This document shows positions 1 through 7,754 of a DNA stretch of 64,000 nucleotides, piece after piece. Origin of the DNA: Symsagittifera roscoffensis (Eukaryota; Xenacoelomorpha; Acoela; Convolutidae); NCBI RefSeq assembly GCF_963678635.1, contig NC_087068.1:47385785-47449784 (forward strand). Direction: 5' to 3'. A program made the position numbers and the translations under genes. The notes beneath the pieces were generated by a model. That model was not told where the DNA came from. It worked only from the letters and a program-made list of their open reading frames with translations, and ran no database searches. The stretch's first letter is position 1. Every line of letters begins with the position of its first letter.

Positions 1-711
1 ACACTTTTTTCACAACGAAGCACTTCAAGTCTACCTTCAGACTACTTAGGTTCAACACCAACATCTGAACAAATACGAGAAAACCCTTTTAACCCCCCAA
101 ACCTAACATCACGACTACCATATTGGACTACACATTCATTTACACAAGGTGAACCAAATTTAGCCAATGACCCCATAGATATTTCTACGGATACAACAAC
201 ATCCTCATCACTACCAGAAACACTATCACTACCATCAACACCATCAACAAGTCAATTTTCACCACTACCCTTTAACTTAAATTTTCCAAATAATCTCGAC
301 GCCAGATATCGAGAACAATCTTCAATAAATATTCCTTTAAGATTAGATTGGAATACATTCACAGCACCTCCACCATTATTTGGACAGCATCAAGAAAGTA
401 ACCGCCTTCATAACTGGGCACTTAATAGATTACAATATCGCCAAGATATTCACAACGATATCCGTGATCACAATATTCAAATACTCCAACAAAACAGTTT
501 ACAATTAAAGTTTGAAATCACAGTTAAATTATACAATATTACACAACATCCCTACCCATTAAATCCACCTAACATCACAGCTCAATCACTACCACCACCG
601 TTTATAACTACCGAAGTAATATATAAATACGACAGATACACCAAAAACACAATTGGTTACATTACATTTTATAATCCATACTCAGGATTATCATACACAT
701 GTATATTCTAA
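1..711 (+). CDS. C-terminal part of an unrecognised Ser/Thr/Pro-rich element ORF (5' truncated by window edge)
   Basis: Frame 1 is open from base 1 for 236 codons to a TAA at 709-711. No start is needed because the ORF enters from the left edge. The first ~100 residues are rich in Ser, Thr and Pro (many TCA/ACA/CCA codons). The last ~110 are more structured, with aromatic residues, an NIT sequon and a Cys four residues from the end. No polymerase, protease or integrase motif is visible. The reading frame overlaps the start of the env-like ORF by 13 nt, showing a compact, virus-like layout. It could be the C-terminus of a longer polyprotein or an accessory protein. It is not recognised. Codon use (G-poor third positions) matches the two downstream ORFs. 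Confidence 0.65.
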   Translation, partial: TLFSQRSTSSLPSDYLGSTPTSEQIRENPFNPPNLTSRLPYWTTHSFTQGEPNLANDPIDISTDTTTSSSLPETLSLPSTPSTSQFSPLPFNLNFPNNLDARYREQSSINIPLRLDWNTFTAPPPLFGQHQESNRLHNWALNRLQYRQDIHNDIRDHNIQILQQNSLQLKFEITVKLYNITQHPYPLNPPNITAQSLPPPFITTEVIYKYDRYTKNTIGYITFYNPYSGLSYTCIF

Positions 712-3317
712 AATTATTAAATTTTCTCCAACTCCTTTTTCTAGTAACCTCAATTCAAAACATAAACCCTTCACCTCGTACAGGACCACAAGATTTATTA
801 GTAACACATTACGATTGCGAAGAAAATGAACAAAAAACACTACATAAATATGCAATCAATCAAGTATCACAATGTGAAACAGAACCACAAGCTATAGAAA
901 CCACAGACATAATAGCAACACTCTACTCAAAAGCCCGAGCTACAACAGTTACAGGTTATAAATTCACAGCAACATTTTCCGAAAAGAAAGTACATTGTTC
1001 ACAAGTCTCGAACGGAAACAAAAACCGACTTGACCATGAATCATTCTATCAAAGTAATATAGAACGTCTTTTACATCTCAATCCCGACGATTGTAAAAAT
1101 GAATTACTTAGACTAAACATCACACAAAATAAAAATTCCCAAAGAAAATTAGTTAATTTTCAAGTTTTTTCAGACTCTGTACATCAATCACAACTTGAAA
1201 GACACCAAGGACATATAAAACTAGACGAAAAATACCCGTATAACGGCGCACACGGACGATTAACATATGACCTACATGATAAACATTGGATACCACACAT
1301 TGGTATAAATAACCCATCAAACTGCAAAGCAGACACAAAAAATAAAGGATATCAAGAAATAATGTTTTTCGATTGGAAAATACAACTCGAAAAAATACAA
1401 CTCACACGAGATTTATCTGATAATACAATGATCTATCAAGGAATCCGACTACCTTGTAAAAACGATCAAGGATATTGCGACCCTACAACAAGAACACAAG
1501 CAACAATTGTTTGGTTCCCCGAAGACACATGTACAACATTTCAAGTAGCAAAAATACACGCTCGTATGATAAAATTTCACGAAAAATATTTCATACAATC
1601 AATTCCTTACGAACAAGTCCATCCATCACGAAAACTAAGTTCCGATTTTAGAAACATAGATAACATAGAAAATAAATTGACACGTTTTCAAATATATCAA
1701 GAAACAGAACTTGCATGTAAATACAGAAATCCACTTCACAGAACACAATACTCTGAAATTTTAGTTGAATATGAAAAAGGATTCGACATGACCACTGGAA
1801 AAGTAAAAATCGACCCATATGCCACAGGTCATCCTCTAAACGAAGGAACATCCTATATACCAGTTAATTTTGAAAAAAGCAACGGACAACCTGGTGGACA
1901 TCTAAAACCTTATGACACCAGAAGCACACGCTTACAAGAATTATCACTAATGAATACCACATATTTTGGTAATATCCACTATGATATTCATTTGGATATG
2001 AAACTAGACTATACAATTAGCCGCATTTTTCAAGAAATGTCACTCTCCGAATTAGAAACACTACATCAACTATGCGAATTAGAACGAACACAAATATTAC
2101 AATCACTTGCACTAGCAGTATTAAAAATACCCTACGCAGGATACTTATTATCAGGAAATAGATCAAATTTTTTAGACTATGAAGGAAACATCTTATGGTT
2201 TTATACTTGTACTAAAAAAGTATCACCACTATACGTTTTTGAAGATAAACGATGTTATAAAAGAATCCCTATCTTTTATAAGAATAAAGTACATTTCGTG
2301 GATACACTTTCACGAAGAACCTATTTCTGGGATACCGCAGTCCCATGTGGATCAGAAAATAGCCACAATGTAGTACAACTAAACCCTGATGAAAATAAAT
2401 ATTATCTTCTCACTCCATACCCCACATTAATGCAATCACTCAAAAAATTTTCACCAGAAAGCATTCGCGCTATCGCTCGAAACCCAAATATAGACTTACA
2501 ATCAATAGGAATCTATTCAAAATCAGATATTCAACATCACATTAGAACACAACAATTCCAAGAGTTACTAACACAAATGGACACTATACAAAGACAATCA
2601 ATTGACCAAAACTTACGCAAACTTGCAGAAACCGCAGGATTTGCCGATATCTACACGCAAGACTATAGCGGATATTTTAAAGACATTAAAGATTATATAT
2701 ATCTAAACGGCGAAAAATACCGTCCCCAAGATATATCACCAATCAACATTTTTAGCTTTGTTACACTCAAAAATGAGATCCTAGATTTTCTAGGATGGCC
2801 CTACTACATCTTAGAAAAATTGACTATTTTATACGCAATGTTTAACTTTATTGGATTTCTTTTCTCACTCTTAAAAGGAATCTACAATACATGTGCTATA
2901 CACACACAAGTAAACAGACAAGCAAGTGTAGCACGCATACTCTTTGCAGGATTTTTTGGAATCTTTTCCACATCTATAAACAAAATTCTTTTAGACGCAC
3001 AAATAAAAGAATATAACACAAAAATAACAACACGACAAAATACATACGACGAAGAACATAACAATGTAGACACACAGCCAACGGCACCACAATTGCCACC
3101 CCTGCCAAATAACCATCCACTATCCCTAGTCCCACGAAATTTTCGAAATTTAGCAATCACACATAATCCAAATTTTAGACTCACCACATCACAAAGTCCC
3201 GTACAGCATATAATGACACATCAATCACACGATGATAACACTTATGAACAAATTATTGAACAACCCCATACCACCGCTTTTCAATCTCAAAATAATAATT
3301 TTTTTAGCCCACGATGA
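699..3317 (+). CDS. Env-like transmembrane glycoprotein (872 aa), viral/retroelement type
   Basis: The ORF is uninterrupted. The N-terminus has a short Lys-containing start followed by a Leu/Phe-rich core of about 15 residues, a typical signal peptide with cleavage near residue 19-20. The ectodomain (about 20-690) has scattered Cys, including a C-x5-C pattern near residues 252-258 followed by a TIVW motif and another Cys. It also has several N-glycosylation sequons (for example NIT near 141, NTT near 416, NRS near 489). A hydrophobic segment at about 700-733 and a second at about 742-764 look like membrane anchors, followed by a ~105-residue Pro/Thr/Asn/Gln-rich tail. The Cys/Trp layout recalls the G proteins of chu-like negative-strand viruses that some LTR elements have captured, but this is from memory and not verified. 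Start 699 overlaps the upstream ORF; the stop overlaps the next start. Confidence 0.7.
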   Translation: MYILKLLNFLQLLFLVTSIQNINPSPRTGPQDLLVTHYDCEENEQKTLHKYAINQVSQCETEPQAIETTDIIATLYSKARATTVTGYKFTATFSEKKVHCSQVSNGNKNRLDHESFYQSNIERLLHLNPDDCKNELLRLNITQNKNSQRKLVNFQVFSDSVHQSQLERHQGHIKLDEKYPYNGAHGRLTYDLHDKHWIPHIGINNPSNCKADTKNKGYQEIMFFDWKIQLEKIQLTRDLSDNTMIYQGIRLPCKNDQGYCDPTTRTQATIVWFPEDTCTTFQVAKIHARMIKFHEKYFIQSIPYEQVHPSRKLSSDFRNIDNIENKLTRFQIYQETELACKYRNPLHRTQYSEILVEYEKGFDMTTGKVKIDPYATGHPLNEGTSYIPVNFEKSNGQPGGHLKPYDTRSTRLQELSLMNTTYFGNIHYDIHLDMKLDYTISRIFQEMSLSELETLHQLCELERTQILQSLALAVLKIPYAGYLLSGNRSNFLDYEGNILWFYTCTKKVSPLYVFEDKRCYKRIPIFYKNKVHFVDTLSRRTYFWDTAVPCGSENSHNVVQLNPDENKYYLLTPYPTLMQSLKKFSPESIRAIARNPNIDLQSIGIYSKSDIQHHIRTQQFQELLTQMDTIQRQSIDQNLRKLAETAGFADIYTQDYSGYFKDIKDYIYLNGEKYRPQDISPINIFSFVTLKNEILDFLGWPYYILEKLTILYAMFNFIGFLFSLLKGIYNTCAIHTQVNRQASVARILFAGFFGIFSTSINKILLDAQIKEYNTKITTRQNTYDEEHNNVDTQPTAPQLPPLPNNHPLSLVPRNFRNLAITHNPNFRLTTSQSPVQHIMTHQSHDDNTYEQIIEQPHTTAFQSQNNNFFSPR

Positions 3318-5107
3318 GCCGCCAACTTGGATCACTCCATCGATCAAATTCCCATCCAACCAACCTTACCTCTTCAATCCCAATAATCCCACTTTTTGCT
3401 TTTCCGCCACCCGATTTTCCATCTAGCAATGTAACATCAGGCATGAATTCCGACACTAACTCACACATCTCAGTTTTATACTCCATCTCACAGCTAAATA
3501 ACCCGAATATTGAAACCCCCGATGAATTTGCCGACTCAGAACCATCCCCATCCAATAATTTTCATAACTCTTCTAATTTTTCTCAACCCCCTTTTCAACC
3601 CATATTATCCAATAACCCTGACCCAATCACTCCTACACCCTCTTATGCTTCCCAAGTTACCCCAACCTACTCCTCATACCACTCTGACCAATCATCTCCA
3701 GATACCCCCCGAATCTCACCAGAGCTAGACAATTTTATTACCCTCCAACAACAACCCTACCACCTTAACACCCCGACCATAAACCAAATCTCCTCCACTA
3801 CAAATTCAACCAATCCTCCTACACCCTCTTCAAATTATACTGAATCATTAGCACCATCATCCACATCAACTGAATCCTCACTCAATACTAATAGAGCTTA
3901 CCGCACTTTTAAAAGAAAATTCCCCAACCATCCTTTCCCAGCAAAACCAGGAACAGCCCGTGAATACATCAATCACCCCCAGCATACTAACACAAGAGAA
4001 TTTTTAGCTATCACTTTACCCTCATTTCCACAATACACCTTAAACACCCCTCATGACGCTAACGAAACACGCAACTTTGTAGACGAATACGTTTTAATGC
4101 CCACTCTCTCTTGGACCTCATACTATCATTTCACTAACCCTCTTTGCTTACCTTTAACCAACACTTCCATCGATACAGACCGAAACAAAGACATGCTATA
4201 TCGACTAACTACACCACTCACCGCTAGACAATTTACTTACGTAGGATATAAAAAATCACTAAAAATACACACTGCACCTAGAGCTAATGAATATACACTA
4301 GAATACTACGATCACAACATCATAAGAGCTAACCAAGATCAATTCTTAGATGAAGATCGCTTCGCTAATCCACAAATCACCGAGAAATTTTTCATCAAGA
4401 CACCATATGTATTTACACTAAACATCTTTGACCGAAAGTTTGATCACATTATTTCAGAAGCACTAACAAGCACACAAGCATACGAAAGTTTTAAAGAACG
4501 CTTCCAAATCTTCTCACTAACCTTTCATTTCCTTGCACCACACGAAAGAGATTTACACTGCTCACACGATATTATGTTGCGAACTAAACAAACACATACA
4601 TACAGTTACTATCGTTTCATTCAAAATCACTTTGACCTCCACACACCCTCTAGACAACCACACCATCGTTTCCAATTCATCAATTCAAAATACACTTCAC
4701 CATATTTCCTAAATTTCACATATTGTATTAAAGACACTAACCTTCATGGTATTCTTCGTAATTATGACCCCATAACCCAAATGTACATCTTCTGTCCCAT
4801 CACCAAGACCTTCAACGCCGAAGAATCCCGACCCTTCCTTATCCCGCACGAGTTTGTACAGCCTATAGAAATCCCCATTTTAGAATTCATCCATAACACT
4901 ACATTTAACCACAAATTATATAACTTAATCCAAAACACACCTTATGAGTTTGCAGTAGGCACTGAAGAACTAACCACCATTAAGGCACTTCAATTGCTTT
5001 GGCCACTACTTCAAACTAAAAATATCATCCGCATATTAGCTAAACTACTCACAACTTCAGAACTAATTCACGACATCTTCCCCCACGGTTTTTTCCCCGA
5101 CGACTAA
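3314..5107 (+). CDS. Unrecognised 597-aa element protein starting on the env stop codon
   Basis: The ATG at 3314 shares the ATGA with the env-like stop (TGA 3315-3317), an arrangement used for termination-reinitiation in compact viral genomes. Residues ~1-190 are disordered-looking and rich in Ser, Thr, Pro and Asn. A short basic patch (RTFKRK) follows near residue 200. Residues ~210-597 look folded, with many aromatic and His residues and few Cys. No signal peptide or clear membrane helix is present, although the extreme C-terminus has a Leu/Ile-rich amphipathic stretch. No known domain was recognised. It might be a structural or assembly protein or a regulatory factor. A consensus splice donor lies three bases past its stop. 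Confidence 0.65.
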   Translation: MSRQLGSLHRSNSHPTNLTSSIPIIPLFAFPPPDFPSSNVTSGMNSDTNSHISVLYSISQLNNPNIETPDEFADSEPSPSNNFHNSSNFSQPPFQPILSNNPDPITPTPSYASQVTPTYSSYHSDQSSPDTPRISPELDNFITLQQQPYHLNTPTINQISSTTNSTNPPTPSSNYTESLAPSSTSTESSLNTNRAYRTFKRKFPNHPFPAKPGTAREYINHPQHTNTREFLAITLPSFPQYTLNTPHDANETRNFVDEYVLMPTLSWTSYYHFTNPLCLPLTNTSIDTDRNKDMLYRLTTPLTARQFTYVGYKKSLKIHTAPRANEYTLEYYDHNIIRANQDQFLDEDRFANPQITEKFFIKTPYVFTLNIFDRKFDHIISEALTSTQAYESFKERFQIFSLTFHFLAPHERDLHCSHDIMLRTKQTHTYSYYRFIQNHFDLHTPSRQPHHRFQFINSKYTSPYFLNFTYCIKDTNLHGILRNYDPITQMYIFCPITKTFNAEESRPFLIPHEFVQPIEIPILEFIHNTTFNHKLYNLIQNTPYEFAVGTEELTTIKALQLLWPLLQTKNIIRILAKLLTTSELIHDIFPHGFFPDD

Positions 5108-5110
5108 CAG

Positions 5111-5187
5111 GTAAGTACGAATTAAATGAATATTACTAACTAATTAAAAAATAAACACTCACCATTCTTTATTCATGTTTTCTTTAG
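5111..5187 (+). other. Predicted 77-bp intron just downstream of the last element ORF
   Basis: CAG|GTAAGTA at 5108-5117 is a near-perfect metazoan donor and TTTTCTTTAG ends at 5187 after a pyrimidine-rich tract. The intron starts three nucleotides after the stop of the 597-aa ORF, so it is untranslated. An alternative acceptor (TTTTTAG) follows at about 5195. The splice may instead join an upstream exon outside the window to the 3' region. Confidence 0.5.
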
Positions 5188-5318
5188 ATTTTTAGCCTTC
5201 ATCCGACGATCACCTACAAAAACCACAAAAGACAAATATAAATTGCAAATTTCATCAAACAAATTTCAAAAATTCTATTAATCTCTTACACATATAACTT
5301 TATAAATTTAATACCAAT

Positions 5319-5460
5319 GCAGTAAATTAATTTATAAAATTTTCCCCCAAAAGCAGTAAATCTACATATGATGAAAATTTGTATCTTAAAATTCCCCCAT
5401 TACTAGCAGTAAATTTCCAAATTCTATGCAGTAAATTAATAAAATGCAATTGCAGTACTA
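5319..5460 (+). repeat. Spaced GCAGTAAAT motif, five occurrences
   Basis: GCAGTAAAT occurs at 5319, 5353, 5406 and 5428, and a GCAGTACTA variant at 5452. Gaps are 34, 53, 22 and 24 bp, in otherwise AT-rich sequence of the element's 3' noncoding region. Irregular spacing argues against a simple tandem repeat and fits a protein-binding cluster, such as a transcriptional enhancer or an RNA export/packaging signal. Function is inferred only. Confidence 0.5.
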
Positions 5461-6062
5461 ACCTTTTGATATTTTCATTCACTCGCACAGAAATTCTATC
5501 CACACTCGCACAGCTCGCCCACGAAGAATTGTTTAAAATAATGAATTTCAGTTTCAAGTTTTCACACTCAATAACTCTAACACACGATAACAAGTTTCAA
5601 ACTTTCCTTTAACCCGGTTGGAGAGAAATCATATACTAAACAAAACTAACCAACGCAGCTTACTAAATACCACAAATCATAGAATAACAGCATGACTAAG
5701 AAAAGGAAACCAACGGTACCCAAACCGGATTAACCCAGTTTAAAACTGGATAAATTATTCTTTTGAAGACTATTATAAAGTCTTAGAAAGAAATAATAAA
5801 ACACAAAAAAGTCGAAAGACAAACCCATACCACAAACAATTTGATTTTTGAAAAAAGGACACAACCAAAGAAACATAAGTAAAACCACAACAAACCCAAC
5901 ATAAAACGTTGTCACATAACAGGACCCCTCACAAAAACCGCATGAAATCATACTCCCACACCTGGCCTAACCCACCAGGAAAGGACGTCCTGAGCATGCT
6001 CTATAGCCGGCCTAACCCACCGCGCTACATCCACGCTTTGTGACCACACCTTTATTTTTAAT

Positions 6063-6090
6063 AAGAGCTACTCAAGGGTGAGTAACTCTT
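6063..6090. other. Hairpin in element 3' noncoding region
   Basis: Twelve-base arms (AAGAGCTACTCA and TGAGTAACTCTT) match at 11 of 12 positions around a four-base loop (AGGG). It lies in the retroelement's presumed LTR/3' UTR. Confidence 0.5.
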
Positions 6091-6783
6091 CAAAATAACC
6101 GAACTAAAACAAAAAGCTTTTGTGAAAACAACTAACTAAAATCATGATTAAAAAATATTAAACTAATAAAAGTTTTATAAAATGTAAAATCACATGATGC
6201 AATATATAGATCAGAATACAACACCAAGGACGAACATCAAAAGACAAGACGACCTCACTACACTCGAGAGAGAATGACCAACTACAATCGATATGCCACT
6301 CACAATCACAACTCAAAGGATTTAGAGTACGACTTGACTTCGCAGAAAAGGACTTCATTGAACTAGACCAATGACCACCTCGATGTTCAAGTATACGTAC
6401 AGATCCGAGTAATCAGGCATCCCCTCCACGCACAATCTCCACGCCATTCCCAAGCTAGATCAGACACAAAGGAAGTTCTCCCTGAAGAACAGAAAAACCT
6501 GACATAGCCAACCATTCTGAAATCAGAATTGGTTTTGTTGCAAAGACTCAGTCGTTGTCACAAGGAGAAGCGAAAGAAAATTGTGATGTTCGCCAAATAC
6601 CAACGTCCATCATCCATCCTTGAACTACAGAAGAACTGTTCTAAAAAACACTGTAAAACCCGGATGGGTGGAACCTGATCTAAACTATATTTTATGATTG
6701 GATAAATTAAATGTTTTACCAATGTAAAGTATTTAATATTAACCAATCATGATCCATCTAACTAACAACCCACTTATTTGTAA

Positions 6784-6878
6784 GTGCTGAAGTTACTTGT
6801 AATTTCAGCACCAGAGAGATTTGAATTTAACTTAGAAATTAGTTGGACTCTCCCGAGCACTTCAGCAGCCGCAATAAA
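6784..6878 (+). terminator. Stem-loop plus AATAAA: candidate 3'-end signal of the retroelement
   Basis: GTGCTGAA at 6784 pairs perfectly with TTCAGCAC ending at 6811, and the stem continues inward through one G-U pair and four more bases to a tiny loop, about 13 bp in all. Sixty bases downstream is AATAAA at 6873-6878, the only good poly(A) signal in the element's last kilobase. Together they resemble an LTR R-region end. No second LTR is in the window for comparison. Confidence 0.4.
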
Positions 6879-7072
6879 CCAGTATACCCTAGATCTATTG
6901 AGCCTAGCAGAGACTAGTTAAACAACCTGAGACTAGATAGTATAAGAGTAAGATTAGGATCGGTATTAGACTAAGAAGTTGCACGAATCTATCCGGCCGA
7001 AAATAAGATAGCGTGACGAGCAGACGGTGTACCCTATCCGAAATTACTCTATGAGTTACCCTCCAGTCCTAA

Positions 7073-7179
7073 CTCAATTTGCTCACCACGCCAAATTTCA
7101 TTGCATTGTGACAACGTTAAATAGAATTTTCAAAATTGAATTTGAAGGGGGGGGGGGGGGGGGGAACTGGAAAAGAGCC
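7073..7179 (-). mobile_element. Half of a hAT-type MITE (subfamily 1b) truncated by the retroelement
   Basis: The stretch matches, in reverse orientation, the terminal half of the elements at 26390-26620 and 27298-27510. It ends in AACTGGAAAAGAGCC, preceded by a run of 18 G (7147-7164). The other half is absent to the left, where retroelement sequence begins. Confidence 0.6.
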
Positions 7180-7570
7180 CTTTTCTCCATAGAAGTTTTT
7201 GAGAAGGTAGTTTTTTAGATTGTGTTCCGGACCACGACCATTCGACGAAAAAACCAACAACACCCAGCTTCAAACCACCTAGCACAGGTTAATCAATATT
7301 CATTTCAAGTTTTATAGACTAAGAACACTCAAAGCCGCACGTCACAGATAAATCTGATTGTGTTGATTTGATTTGTTTCTCATCTCGTTTGATGATTGAC
7401 TGTTTGAAGGAAAGAGCATTGTAGATTCATTTAGGATTCTTTTTTTCGGAACTATGACTAAAGAAATTTGCGTTGTCCAAAAAACTATTAACATACTTAT
7501 CAGTTTTTTCGTAATGGAAATCTATTTCATTTTACCATTTATTAAATATCAATTTAGGTTGTGAATTTAG
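7180..7570 (+). other. Noncoding; no convincing first exon of gene A
   Basis: AT-rich sequence with no open frame that carries a signal peptide or a good donor in compatible phase. It leads into the acceptor of the first recognised gene A exon (ATTTAG at 7557, or a second ATTTAG at 7570). The true 5' exon(s) may lie upstream of the retroelement, outside the window. Confidence 0.4.
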
Positions 7571-7754
7571 GAACAGGTGACGAGGGCATTGGCACTGAGA
7601 CTGGAACTGAGGGCACAGGTATAAGCACAGGCACTTCAGGGGGACCATCCACCCACGGGGGCACTTCTGACGGAGGGGATGGGGGCAGACCGGAGTGGGA
7701 CAACAACTTCGGGGGAGACTTCGACAAGGACTACCAGCCACCCGGAAGGCCACT
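7571..7754 (+). CDS. Gene A exon (Gly/Thr-rich)
   Basis: Acceptor ATTTAG|GA (or the one 13 bp earlier at 7557), donor CACT|GTGAGA. The frame-1 reading is rich in Gly, Thr, Ser and Asp and ends with a Pro/Gly turn. It leaves two bases (phase 2), which the next exon completes. The TGA overlapping the donor would be the stop if unspliced. Confidence 0.5.

Larger units (their letters stand above)
1..7072 (+). mobile_element. 3' part of a multi-ORF retroelement / endogenous virus-like element
   Basis: Three consecutive + strand ORFs (1-711, 699-3317, 3314-5107) overlap by 13 and 4 nt. They share a strongly G-poor, A/T/C-rich composition unlike the host exons. They are followed by about 2 kb of equally G-poor noncoding DNA with a short intron, hairpins and an AATAAA at 6873. 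At about 7073 the sequence abruptly becomes the right half of a MITE whose left half is missing, so the element probably inserted into that MITE and its 3' end is near 7065-7072. The 5' part (gag/pol or equivalent, 5' LTR) lies outside the window, so neither LTRs nor polymerase class can be checked. An env-bearing LTR retroelement is the most economical reading; an integrated viral genome is the alternative. Confidence 0.6.

Noticed and set aside
5188-7072. A defined 3' LTR
   Set aside because: No second copy is in the window and no convincing TG...CA borders were found, so LTR limits are not claimed.
7454-7565. ATG at 7454 as start of gene A
   Set aside because: The frame runs into TGA at 7562 and is not in phase with the 7571 exon.
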